Source of the DNA: Saccoglossus kowalevskii
Taxonomy: Eukaryota; Hemichordata; Enteropneusta; Harrimaniidae
NCBI RefSeq assembly: GCF_000003605.2
Contig: NW_003147777.1
Coordinates: 108,777 to 133,130 of the forward strand
DNA: 24,354 nt
Direction: 5' to 3'
Each line of letters opens with the position of its first letter. Position 1 is the first letter of the stretch. Shown piece after piece: positions 1 to 11,508 of the stretch. A program made the translations under genes and the position numbers. The notes beneath the pieces were generated by a model that saw nothing but the letters and a program-made list of their open reading frames with translations, made no database searches and was not told the origin of the DNA.

Positions 1-95
1 CCACACCACACCACACCTCACCTCACCACACCACACCACACCACACCACACCACACCACACTACAATACACCACACTACACTACACTACACTAAA
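1..95. repeat. CCACA/CACTA pentanucleotide simple repeat
   Basis: The window opens inside a tandem array of CCACA units (about positions 1-60, with a few CCTCA variants) that drifts into CTACA/CACTA units up to about 95. Its left edge lies outside the window, so the full length is unknown. It is an ordinary degenerate microsatellite. It superficially resembles the C1-3A telomere repeat of budding yeast, but the regular 5-bp period and the animal-like sequence beyond argue against a telomere. Confidence 0.9.
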
Positions 96-1257
96 TAGCT
101 ATTTACAAGTTCATGAACACAAGGCAGGTGACTGACAACGTCTGACAAAACAATACACAAATACAACTGACAAGTATATGGATTCAATGTATACATAAAA
201 TTATGTCAGGTGTTTTGAGAGAGTGAGCACATCTGCCCCACATGTGCAAACCGCCATATACATTTCTGTGTTATAATTTCTGTTAGAAACCCGAGGTCCA
301 TAGTGTTACTATGTACTGTATTTAACCAGAAGCTCATTATTACTGCCAAACATTACATTTAGATCTTTTTTCGCGGTGAATCGCCAGTTCTGTAATCTGT
401 GAAACGACCAAATAAGTGTAAAATGTTCTGCTCATCAGTCGGTACTTAAATATATAATCGCTACCCTGTATACATTACCAGCACTTATACTTGAATTTTG
501 CACGTCATATCAAGAATTCTTGACGTAGTTTGGTTTATTACTCTAATTGTCTGTTATTATGAACTCTACTGTATTTTTCCAATTCATACGCAGTAACGTG
601 TTGTATTGCGTTTTAATTCTTAGTTGATGCAGTGTGCTGGTTTTGTCTGTGCACACGTGTAATACGTCAGATGGTCAAACATTCTTGATTAAGGTTTCCT
701 TAATTACGTAAGCGGAGTTTGTTTTTTTGCAGATGAGCTTGTGGTTGGATACAATAAACAATTTGATTATACAATTTGATTATGACCCAGAAACATATAT
801 GACACAGGGAGAGAAGAAGGTGTACTATTTGTGATGACACCACGTGACATCATACCGGGTAAACATAGGAGCTCATGTCTAACTAACTGATTTACATATG
901 TTTTTGCTAATGAACTTGTTTTAACCGGTAGATAATCAGCCAAAAGCACGGTTATGTACTTCAGTCGGTGCATGGTCGCCCGTGCGAGGTGTGCATGATG
1001 AGGCGTAAATACTACACAATTTATTTGGAAGCTAGGTAGAAACATGCAACGACGCTCAGTTCGAAGTATGCACTCAGCGCCTTCCACAGAAGTACCAGTA
1101 GTTAGAGTCGAGGATTCATAAGGTATTTGATACCGTTCTTAGTCTGTCTTGCTGATACTTATCGGACACTTGGCCAGCCTATTTTCGTTTCAACAGTTGA
1201 TATCAAGGAATTTATTCGTTTGATTCGCTGTCGATATGCGTATCCAACGCCGGATTT
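96..1257. other. Non-coding or unrecognised region
   Basis: No family-level coding similarity is recognised here. A perfect 13-bp tandem duplication (ACAATTTGATTAT) sits at 758-770 and 771-783. A strong-looking plus-strand splice acceptor (T-rich tract ending TTTTTTTGCAG) at 718-732 is followed by a short frame open to 834, which is treated under findings. A plus-strand frame at 1127-1312 and a minus-strand frame at 767-1087 are open but match no family I know and are not called as genes. Confidence 0.5.
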
Positions 1258-1398
1258 GTACACACGCATGCGTAGTAGTGACGGCATGTTTGGAATAAAT
1301 GCGTTTAACTAATTCCTATATGACCACGCATTACTCTAATTATGACGCAGTGTCTGGATATTGTGTCCTATAAAATCATGTATAAACTGCTCAGCCCA

Positions 1399-1410
1399 TG
1401 CGCATGCGCA
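1399..1410. promoter_or_regulatory. NRF-1-type palindrome, copy 1
   Basis: The sequence TGCGCATGCGCA is a perfect palindrome that matches the core binding site of NRF-1, an activator found at many animal CpG promoters. An identical copy lies at 1688-1699. A CACGTG E-box at 1472-1477 and a CCATGG context with ATGs on both strands lie between them. Binding is inferred from the motif only. Confidence 0.4.
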
Positions 1411-1471
1411 ACCTTTACGATTGATCTGCAAATGGTCGTTTCAACATTCGGCCCGTTGTCGCCATGGCGCA

Positions 1472-1477
1472 CACGTG
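1472..1477. promoter_or_regulatory. CACGTG E-box
   Basis: This palindromic E-box (CACGTG, in the context ACACGTGAC) is of the kind bound by USF/MYC-type bHLH factors. It lies between two identical NRF-1-type palindromes in a short CpG-containing stretch, which makes it more likely to be functional than an isolated hexamer. No transcript start can be placed from sequence alone. Confidence 0.3.
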
Positions 1478-1687
1478 ACGAGTGATAACATTTACATTTT
1501 GCGAAACATTTCACGATTTGTTTTAATTTGAGCACGTTCAGTGCTTCTATTTATTATATCAATTGTGATTTCTTTTGTATTGCATGCATATTTATGAGAG
1601 TTATAATAATTTGCGCGTTTGTATGTCGGTATGTCGGTATATTTGTATATTAACTTCCCAATGGTCAAAGACGTCTTATTAGAATTT

Positions 1688-1699
1688 TGCGCATGCGCA
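1688..1699. promoter_or_regulatory. NRF-1-type palindrome, copy 2
   Basis: This is a second exact copy of TGCGCATGCGCA, 289 bp from the first. A related alternating purine-pyrimidine palindrome, ACGCATGCGT, lies at 1264-1273. The repetition of a CpG-rich 12-mer in otherwise CpG-poor, AT-rich DNA is the reason for calling it a possible regulatory site. Confidence 0.4.
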
Positions 1700-1773
1700 G
1701 ACATAATATATTATCGATTTAATACAGAAGTTTGTCGACGTTTTTTGGTGAACAGGTCGTAACATATAAGTAA

Positions 1774-1868
1774 TGAGTGAGTGAGTGAGCGGGTGAGTGA
1801 GTGAGCGAGTGAGTGAGTGAGTGAGCGAGCGAGTGAGTGAGTGAGCGAGCGAGCGAGTGAGTGGGTCG
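1774..1868. repeat. GTGA/GCGA tetranucleotide tandem repeat
   Basis: About 95 bp of 4-bp units alternate between GTGA and GCGA, with occasional GGTGA variants, and end in GTGGGTCG. Runs of GTGA are punctuated by GCGA at irregular intervals. CpG-to-TpG decay of an originally GCGA array is one explanation, and unit-by-unit expansion of both variants is another. No coding role is seen. Confidence 0.9.
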
Positions 1869-4800
1869 ATGTGTTTATAAGTGGGTTGGCGTCTATATTT
1901 TAATTATTATCAATTGTAACATACATCTATGACTAACTTGAGTTTCGCATAGCATTCCAGCATGTATTGACGTCCTATAACGTTTAATGCTTCTCTTTAT
2001 TTTATTAATTTAACATTGAATGTGTTGTTGCATTTGGAAGGTTATTAGTGCGAACAAAAATAGTTATCTCCGGTATTCGGCGATAATGACCTATTATCAT
2101 ATGTGCAACTGTACTAGCAACAAAAACAGCCTACGAGGAGCGGATGAGCGTCAGAAAGGCAGGGCAGCGGCAGCAGCGGCGGATCGGGGACCTGGTTTTT
2201 AATTTAGCAAATATTAAATAATAAATTGACAATTTTATTCTATATTTTGAAGTTGCATAAAATTGTTAATAAGTGACCAAGTAGAATATGCACATTTGAG
2301 AAAGAAATCGTACGATAGCTTTGGTATAGAATGTTCTATTGTAAACAAAGAAGCCATCAGACGGGCCGCGTTTTAGCGATGGGTCTTTGCTGGAACATAC
2401 GTAATTATCGCGAGACGGGAATTTATTTTCGTTGTAACTAAGGATAAAGATCACTCACGGACCTATAAACTTGCCAGCACTAGCTAAGTTCAAACAAATA
2501 GAATGATGAATGCTATTTCAGTAGTTTCCAGTGAGTGTCGGTTTTCTTGTATAACTTCGGTGCAAGTGAATATCTGATTTACTCATGCGATAAGGCCTGT
2601 TATTTAGGTCAAAGCATGCTGCCTTGTTTTTGTGTGTGCGCGCGAGTGATATGAAATAAATAATTCGTAACGTTTAGTAAATTGAAAAATTAATAGGCAT
2701 TTTATCTTTCGACATCACGTCTTACAAGTTTTATTCGTTTTCATGTGCTAAATATGAGTCGATTCTGATGTACTTTATAAACACATATTTATATCAACTC
2801 TTAATAAATAAATGTAATCGCTGTGCAACTGACGAACAAGTTCAATCAGTGGCATACAACTAACATCAAACTACAAAATGGTCGATTTGACGCAGGTCAT
2901 TCTGGTTTCACCAGAAATAGCAAAGGGCAGGCCAATGGAACAGTGGAATTTGCTAAATTTAGCATTCTGTGATGTATTCAGTTGAAATAAAACAATAAAG
3001 TATCTTATTATCTCTATTTATATCTATAAATGTAGATGACGTAGTTTAGACAGTAAAAAATAGTAGTCATCCTCTCGTTTATCGAAATCTCAATGTATGT
3101 GTAATTTCTAAAAACGGTTGTTGATGTATGCCCTGAAAACATCTTTTGGCTGATTTACTATACAGTCACTGTATTACTCGTGACGTCGGCTGAAACGTGT
3201 CATGAAGATCTCCAACTTAGTAATTTGATAAAGTTTTGCTTTTCATTGCGAAAACAAAACAAAATAAATGTGATATTCCTAAGTTTGTTGTATGAGTAAC
3301 ACTACAGTGTAAATTTTGCAAATTTGAATACGAATACGACTAAAATACATGTATCACACTTAACGAGTTGGGAGAACACGTCGACATTAAACAGCATCAA
3401 TGAATGCGTTTTTCTTTGACATAGTGATGTTTCAGAATGCTATATTTTGTATTGTATAAACTGTACTGTATATTCGTAAATGGAACTGTAATCAATTGAT
3501 ATGCCCCGTGTACCGTAAGTAATCTGGATTTTTAAATATTTTGAACTAAAATATTCAGTATAGTCCGGATCGGGTACATAACATATTTCAAGTATATTAT
3601 AACGCAGGTTTCGACGTATTACTTTTCAGGTTTCTGTTTTCTCGCTACAGGGCTTACGATTGAAAAAATATAAACGAATCCAGGGTTTACCATACGTATC
3701 TTCAATTGGCCGGGATCACGTTCCAGGACGTTAGTTAGATCTCAATCAGTAGTTGGCATATACACACTGATTAAAAACATCACTCTCCCATCATCTTTAT
3801 GACGAACTCATCGCACTGTGCAGTTGCCCATCTTCGAAAGTGCACCTTGTTACGTGTTGTGGTGTGGACATTTACACGACATCGTAGCATTAGTATTTCT
3901 AGTAACCTTATTTTTGACTCAGTAGAAGAGAGATTCAAACGTGATAATTACCCACTTAATTTAGTTGGATGTCAACCATAATAAATGTGAGTTGATTGTA
4001 ATTTTCAAAATTCACATAGCAGTATGACGTAAACAATTACGAACTCGAGGTACTTCAACAACCTGTGAACAAGGTTTTGTTTCGCCCATTCACCACAGCA
4101 GGCTAAATGTCAGATGACGAGTCGATGTGTCTAAGTTATCAGCGGGTTTCTTATTATTTTGACGCTGAGCTGTCTCAGATTATACGAGTGAGATCTGCTC
4201 CTGTTGGGTTTTCTGAAATACAGGGTAATTTGTTTGGGAATACTTTAATCCCGTGTGTATAAATTGTTATATAACGTGACTTCGACTGTAAAAAATCCAG
4301 AATTTACGCTTCAGTCTGTTCACCCAATAAAATATGAACGTTGTTTTCATATAATAAGGAAATACACCGACCATAACGGACATCGTATTTCTGGTAAACA
4401 TAGAGGCAATGCATTCAACACAAATGGTGACCACAATGACCACGTACGTGTGACGTCACAGTGACACCAAAAATATATCAACGTGCGTTGTACAAGTTTT
4501 GCAGGTGATTTGAATTGAAACTTTATAATGGGTGATTGTTGCTGACCATGTTTGGTTTTAAAATGCAATTATTTCGTCTGAACATGCAGTAACACTACTC
4601 TGTACTTATTTCATTTTATTACATATTTTAAATAATGAACATTGCAGAGTTAAATACATATATTATTACAAACATTAGTCTTTATACAGTGGTACAAAAT
4701 TAGTCAATGATATTCGTCTTTCTATCCTATATATTGTAGTCATATAATACTTCTACCTACGTAATGCACAGCACAGACCAATGTGAAATGTTTATTTCTA

Positions 4801-6094
4801 TGAAATCCCATCAGTAATGTAGGCGTTGATTTGTGCCATATTTATCAGTTATAACACAGTTTCAAAAACACAATTTTTGATTATGGTGTTTCTATTCATT
4901 ACTCACGAAATGCATTTTTTATTTATCACACTAAATCCCTGCGTTCCTTTGTAAGCTTCAACACATAAACTAGACAGTAAATATACAAGTTCTGGTGCGA
5001 ATATTAGTCAGGAACCCCGATATACAGCGAACAATTATATGTGTCAAAATGTGCCAGATGAAAGATATAGTTTCTGAACGTAGGCTCGATATTTGATAGT
5101 CTCAGTAATTGTTCTATAGCTGTACAACCACACTGGTCTCTTTAGTTCAAAAAATGTCTAGATAACTGCTGGTAGTTTAATAGTGGACACACAGTGGTTG
5201 GTGATGATCCAACAAAAGCGGCGATATATTCTAGTTGCAGCTTAGAGAGATTGCAGAAAATAAAACGTTGAGTTAATTTTTTTTAAAGGCTAATAGACAT
5301 CTTGACATTTGCACATACTGATGGAGTGCTTTCTGGTTTATATGACGAGTACTGCGAACTATTCCTATGGAGATAAGGTATCAAGTATACTATCTGCAAA
5401 TAATCATAGAAAAGTTTCAAATTGCAAGACTACAATACGCCATCTTGGCTAACATATCAGTCAAACAGGATTCATTTATTAAAGTGTTGACGTCCCTCGC
5501 AGTAAAGATAGTCATATAACCCTATTTTCAAAATTATACAGTCTCGATGATAATTAGAGGTTAGCACCCGACAATCTCGTGACATTGCATCGTTTTTACG
5601 AGTGCAATTGTGTGCCACTCATTCAAATACCAAGACCACTTGTAAATGCGACGCTTTATCAGAGTCGTCGGATTATACCATACATAGTTCTACCCTGTGT
5701 GACGTGGCTCTGAATTCCTCTCATTTACTTTCGTTCTCGGTCAAGGAACTACAATAAACTGTACACCTGCTTTTCGTGCATGAGCCAATCAGCGACTGTT
5801 TTACGATTGAACGATATCAAGTCAGCCCAATGCAGTTAAGGTGTATATTGATGTGTGAGGCTCCGGTTATGTTGCTCACTAATGCGACAAACAAATGATC
5901 CCTTTTACTTGCATTACTTTAATGAAAATGACTGCGGACAACCGAGAGAGCTACAACTGACAGATAAGAGATGGTCAGGGTAATGCATTTATAATTAACT
6001 CAAATAATATAGACACGATTCTTTAGCTCGATTTCACTTGTGCCTAATCTCATACCGGACATACATGATATTCAAATAATAACACATGTGTCTA
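1869..6094. other. Long region without a recognised gene
   Basis: No protein family, RNA gene or complete mobile element is recognised across these 4.2 kb. Items seen are a short GC-rich GCGGCAGCAGCGGCGG tract near 2160-2190, a plus-strand splice-acceptor-like site at 3622-3650 followed by a 27-codon open frame (see findings), and a consensus CRE at 4451-4458. Open frames at 3799-3981, 4255-4464 and the antisense 4347-4568 are no longer than expected in DNA of this composition and have no recognisable motifs. Confidence 0.5.
4451..4458. promoter_or_regulatory. Consensus CRE (TGACGTCA)
   Basis: This is a perfect cAMP-response-element palindrome. A second one occurs at 11131-11140 within ATGACGTCAT. 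No gene start is recognised beside either, so the functional assignment is motif-only and weak. Confidence 0.2.
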
Positions 6095-6270
6095 AGGGCA
6101 ATATCAGGATTAGTTGCTTGTCCAAAGGATTGTGGTCTTGACTATAATATTAATGTTGCCAGAGGCGAAGGCGAGGGAATATGGTCAAGGGATTATTATC
6201 AAGAGATTATGGTCAAATTATGGGCATGACTAACAGCCCGAGGGCAGACAACAAATCGTGATATTGCCCT
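6095..6270. mobile_element. Short TIR element (MITE-like), AGGGCAATATCA ends
   Basis: The segment starts with AGGGCAATATCA and ends with its exact reverse complement TGATATTGCCCT at 6259-6270. The similarity continues inward with mismatches for roughly 29 bp in total. The element is about 176 bp and carries no coding frame, as expected for a non-autonomous DNA element. Its interior holds three imperfect 14-15 bp tandem units built on GGTCAAGGGATTAT between about 6180 and 6222. A target-site duplication is not clear; the flanks are CTA on the left and AAT on the right. The superfamily is not assigned. Confidence 0.6.
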
Positions 6271-6340
6271 AATGACCATGCGTTATTTATTTTTTATCAC
6301 ATGTTGTGATTGGTTGAGACTCAGTCACATGACATTGAAC

Positions 6341-6555
6341 AAAAATGGATATTTCGTGCTATATTGCCCGCCAAGTGGATATTACATGGTATATCACATG
6401 AATATGGTGCCATTGTGGCACATGCGCTGTCTATTTCGAATGGCTAACATTTTTTCAAAACCTTGCGTTGCGCAGTAATTCCAGGGACACTATCTATGTG
6501 ATATACCATGTAATATCCTTTTGGCGGGCAATATACAAATGTAATATCCATTTTT
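6341..6555. repeat. Foldback inverted repeat with about 60-bp arms
   Basis: The arm at 6341-6399 and the reverse complement of 6496-6555 agree at nearly nine of ten positions. Both contain the shared block ATATTGCCCGCCAA and then GGATATTACATGGTATATCA. The loop of about 96 bp includes a small perfect hairpin (GTGCCA TTG TGGCAC, 6407-6421). The structure resembles a foldback or MITE-type element, and weaker similarity may extend outward to about 6310 and 6580. It lies 70 bp from the 6095-6270 element, and the two share an ATATTGCCC word, so they may be parts of one composite insertion. Confidence 0.7.
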
Positions 6556-6585
6556 ATACAGTAACATGTTATAAACCACTATATT

Positions 6586-9500
6586 CCTCTACATAAGTAC
6601 ATAAGGAAAGGTACATCAAAGTCCTGAAATATTAAGTAGGTCCATTGCCACGATAGTTACCCGTAGCCTAATTAATCTTGAATGATTTATAGTCTGACTT
6701 TGGAACATCAACTCAACGAATAAACCTGTGGTTTGGTGATATCTAAGATAGTCGTCATCAAGTATGCCAAATAATTACCGATTCAAATCACATGAATGTA
6801 ATATGACAAACAACAGTGTCTTTAAAAATTGTTCGTCAATTTATTGTACTAGACATCAACATAAATATCAACAATATTCATGAAACAACTATCATAGTTT
6901 GACAGAATCTGAAAAGTGAGCCCGGGTGAATATTGTCGATGGTATCGTCTAATCTCCTGCGTTTACTAATTTTACTAACGCCAGGACGGCTTTCCAATAT
7001 TTAAAAGAAGAGAGTGACGTGCGTGTGTAGCCCATGGTCGGGATAGGTTAGTAATACAAAACTTGAGATTTGAAAACAATTCAGAGGTTTCAATCTATTT
7101 TGATAATTAACATAGTCTAAGAGAAACTCTAATTAAAGCGGCAATAGCTGTGATTTGTTGTTGTTTAAATATAACCACATAAAGATCACCTAACCTGACC
7201 GGAATATTGTATCACACACAATTAAATGGGCAAATTGATCCTACATAAAGTGCAACGCGAAAACCAGGGCTCAAGTAGTCGCTATTCAATTGAAATCGGT
7301 CACGTGATTAGAACTGTAGTCATGACGCACAACGCACATTATTACGGTAAATTAGACATAAATAATCAGCAGAGACTTTTTAGACACAGCCCATTTTTTA
7401 ACAATCACTAATCCCTAAGGTTCGCTTGACAAAACTTGATGGCGTCCTCTGGAGACCTGGATGTAAACTTGTGGCCATTTTTTCACTTAATGTAAACAAT
7501 CGGTATATTATGTAAACATTTCTGTTTACAACTCTTGCAAGGGGGATTTGGATTATAACACAATCTAAATTCTGCTTTAAGCGAATAAGCTTTCTTTTGA
7601 GTGTCGAATTGAGCAACACATATTCTGTTAGTGTAGTGTATAAGGTTCTATCTAATAGTTCAGAGAGGGAAAACGTTTTTACGAGTAAAATGTGAAAACT
7701 CAATATATTATTTATCCTATTACATGTCATATTCAGTTTTGAGTCCAAATAACACACTAAATGAGCCAAAGAGCATGCGTTAAGATATGCTTATGCAAAA
7801 CTGAATTTACTATTATTTAATCCATTTTAACATCTTTATTATTCTATTTATTTAGCTCTGATAACAAACGTTCAAAACGTGCAAAGAATGGCCAAAACGC
7901 GAACGTTTCATAACGATCATTATTTTAAATATATAATGTAAATGCTATGCTTTCGTGGATGACCGTTACGAATTAACATAAATGGCGCAAAAATGAAATT
8001 GTAAGAGAGAAGGTCGATAGTTACAGCTATTACTGCTTCAAATGTGCATCTATCCAAACATGTATAAAGTGTCAATGCGTAGTTACACAAAAAATACAGA
8101 GACAGAAAAGAAAAATTATACATTTTCTTCTGCTATCGCCCTCCCCTGAGTTCCAAATGATTCTCCAATGTTTATGTATTGACACTGCTAAATATATCAA
8201 AATAAGGTTTGAGAATAATAAAACAAAATAGTATTACGTACGTCCCACCTCCAACACATTGTCAACCCGTTATCTAAAATGGTCTTATCCAACATGGCGA
8301 TGATTCGCGATACTAAATCGCCGACTGTCGAAAATCGACTTCGGGACGAATGTATATTGTATACTGACCGTTTGGTTACTATTATGCACCGCAAATTCTG
8401 CACCACAGTGACCTTTGTTGTCATGTAGTACAAGCCGTGATGCATTTGCAAATTATGTTTAGAAAAAAGCCCCCTAAGCGCTATCTTCAAATTAGCTTTG
8501 TTGAAATCTGCTATATTCAAACTTGCTGCTTTAAAATTAGAGTTGTCGTCCAAATGACACATCATAAGTATCGTGCTGGGGAGGCGTATTTTAATGATTT
8601 CACATTTCCTTTATCAATCGTCTTTCCCAACAGCCTGATTTATACCAGGTAAACATACTTATGCTACCAAACTATAACACGTGATAAGCTCAAAAATCAT
8701 CATCATTGAAGAAAACATAATTCAATAAAATTAGGTACGTACTCTAAATTACCTGAAATAGATCAAGAAGGAGCAAGAGGTTATTCAACATATACTACTG
8801 TTTATTATTGTATATTCTATTCGAATGAAGTTTTGCAATCGAATAAACCTCTTACGCATATTGTCTCGGGCAGCGGAGGTTATACACAGATGATACACGC
8901 CAGTAGGTTATCAGATTAAAAAAAGGGACGCTGATAACCTTAAATAAATCACTGTAAATAGATGATATGTAATTAAGTATATCACAGAAATCGCCCCAAA
9001 ACATGATAGATATCACGTTCACCTAAGGCGAATCAAAAACATCACCTCAATTATGACTAGACAGTTCCTTCAACAATACGTGACAGGGATAAATAAAACG
9101 TGGAGAATTTGAATGAATATCAGTATTTCTTGTTTTAAATTTTCAAATATTTATGTGCGTTTGGCAAGGACAGACGCACGCTGTTCTCTATATTTTTTCT
9201 TCATCACCTTAACAAATATGGGCATACTTTTTTTTGCACCAGAAAATATTTTCCAACGTGACATTTATATCCAACTCGTGAGTTGAAATGGGTTACGTGT
9301 ATGATTGTATGAATAGTAACCGCCACGTTCTTCTCATCTTGTAGTTTTCTAGAGTGTTGGATTGGAAATTATCTGTAGTGGAAAACGTGCATTACACCAT
9401 GCGTATCTCATGTCGATCAGATTTAATTGTGCAAACTAAACACCGAAATAACCGGAAGCATCGATTTAATGGCTAGCTTATTCATGGCTAGTACAGTTCA

Positions 9501-11400
9501 TTTCGTGCATATTATTAGTAGTAGTGTTCCTCAGTTGTTGGAACATTTTCTTCCATTTTAGCGTTGGTTTTCAATCAAAGTATTTTCAATATTCAATGTT
9601 TGAAGCACTTCTTCATGTTTCCACCTCAAACATTATTGGCGTAGTCGAAATGAGATTTATTCAGCAATTTAAGACATAAAAGATCACTTTATATTCACTA
9701 ATATTGGTTGTGAAAAAATTACACCTGATCTGAAGCCCAGTTCTTCACCCGTCATTCAGAATACTTAGTTTGACATTGTTTTGATTCATGAAAAACTATT
9801 AGTAGCATTCACACTAAGGCCCTTAATCAGTCACATAGTCGAGGCAAACACCATGATCACGTGTAAAACGCAGTGTTATCAAAAAGTGTCGCGTTAACCC
9901 GTTTACTATACACAGATTCAATTAATGGACTGTTTTTTCAACCACAAACTGCCATAGATTCTTTCCCAAAGCCAGACAGACAATGTAACGCTGTCATTCA
10001 GTTGTCAAAATCAGTTGTAAGAACAACCTTGACATCTCACATTGTCATGTTTGTTAACGTAAGCAGTAATATTTAATCAATAGTTCTGGCCGCACAGTAA
10101 AACAATCGTATCTTACTGAAGACTCAGTATGACCTCAAATAAACGCATATTCACTAAATCCAAGTTTGGTAACAATATTTTTAACATCAATTCATTGTTG
10201 ATACAAGCCAGAAAATAAAACAAAAATGTCGATGCGAATTGGTCCCATGTCTGTGATATTTGAGCGTCTTTAACGTATCATCCTATATGAGGGCAAGTTA
10301 TTGTGATACCTGTAATGGATTTATTACGATCTGTGTTGTTTTCATCAGACAACTGTTGCCTTTTTAAACGATCGCATTTAAAATTGAAAGTACCACAAAC
10401 TAGAGTATAAAAGTGGATATGTATTTATAGCATGTGTTTTGCTGCAACATAATTATGTTTTCAATTATGTGTTTTATGTACAAATAACTACTTATCAACG
10501 CATATCTACTTATCTTTACGTAATACTTATGTGTGCCTGTGTCACTTCGAACATATATTTGTGAAATCCTTTAATTTCACATTCAGATACACTGTTGATG
10601 CATCTTTAATCTACAACCCTAAATACTACAATAATACTTCTTCTGTGTCACACCTAGATCTGTGCTTTGAATTTGACACTAGGGACCAGATTTTTACCTG
10701 GGTATACATTGAGTAATTCATTAATCGGGCATATAGTACTTTATTAAAAGACAGTATCTTCTTTCATTCAAACTACTAAACCAGGGACTTTCATGCAATC
10801 AGATTATGGTTAAATACAACAACACCGTTAATAAAGTGGTATCAATGTTATTTGTTTGATGTTGACTTCAATTTAATGTATACCTTAGAGAAATATAGTT
10901 TTCCTTTGTGTGTTTGTGTGTCACAAGCCGGAATGGGAACTTGCCTCATTAGAAACCACAATCACTCCCATGCTACATGTGTACATACTATTAGACCACA
11001 TGGCAATCTAGCGAGATCAAAGGTAGATATAACAATAATCTCGGTATGAAATTTGTTTTTCTCTTCTTTGTATTCTAGTCACAGTTGGCGTTTATTCACT
11101 CAGATAATGACAACACAATAGAAATATAGTATGACGTCATGCTTGTTGAACAAATATAGAATGACTATTTCTGAATTCATGATCACCTGCTTGGCCCGTT
11201 TTTCTGTTATATTCTCTTAGAATACCTCCAAAGTTTAAATGTCAACGACGAAAAACAAACAATACTTGTTCTATTGTTCAAACATCAATGATATATTATA
11301 GTTTTTATAAGAAACAGCGGGGTGGGTTTGATCTGCCCGCAATGATATATCATATTAACTCTCTCACCACTTTTGATTAAAACTGCCAGCTGTGAAACTG
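6586..11400. other. Long region without a recognised gene
   Basis: Nothing here is recognised as a gene. The open frames at 7398-7769 (minus, 123 codons), 8197-8565 (minus, 122 codons) and several plus-strand frames have no family motifs, no good exon boundaries and ordinary AT-driven composition. A hairpin with a perfect 10-bp stem lies at 8905-8940, a second consensus CRE at 11131-11140, and an ETS-type CCGGAAGC word near 9451-9460. A plus-strand ATG in a good context at 7440 opens only 18 codons. Confidence 0.5.
8905..8940. other. Perfect 10-bp stem hairpin
   Basis: AGGTTATCAG at 8905-8914 pairs exactly with CTGATAACCT at 8931-8940 across a 16-nt A-rich loop. The stem is too short for a microRNA precursor. 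It could be a small inverted repeat of a decayed element or chance. Confidence 0.4.
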
Positions 11401-11402
11401 TA

Positions 11403-11508
11403 ATGAAAGGTGGACGTAATGCATTGTGTCTCGCTTAATACTAATAGCATGATGTTAAGGTTATTATTAAAAAAACACTATTATCTTCACCATGTCATTA
11501 TTAGATGA
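11403..11508 (+). repeat. Left 106-bp terminal inverted repeat
   Basis: This is the left arm of the 11403-12825 element. It ends internally at TTATTAGATGA, where similarity to the opposite arm stops. An ATG in its last bases (11505) opens the 127-codon internal frame. Compared with the right arm it has A instead of C at one position in the GCTTAATACTAAT stretch. Confidence 0.9.

Noticed and set aside
1-95. Telomere-like CCACA repeat
   Set aside because: It resembles yeast C1-3A telomere sequence, but the strict 5-bp period, the drift into CTACA units and the animal-style sequence beyond indicate a microsatellite.
7398-7769. 123-codon minus-strand frame as a gene
   Set aside because: There is no signal peptide, domain or exon border, and several frames of this length are expected in 24 kb of this base composition.
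8197-8565. 122-codon minus-strand frame as a gene
   Set aside because: No recognisable motif is present and an overlapping plus-strand frame is equally open; treated as chance.
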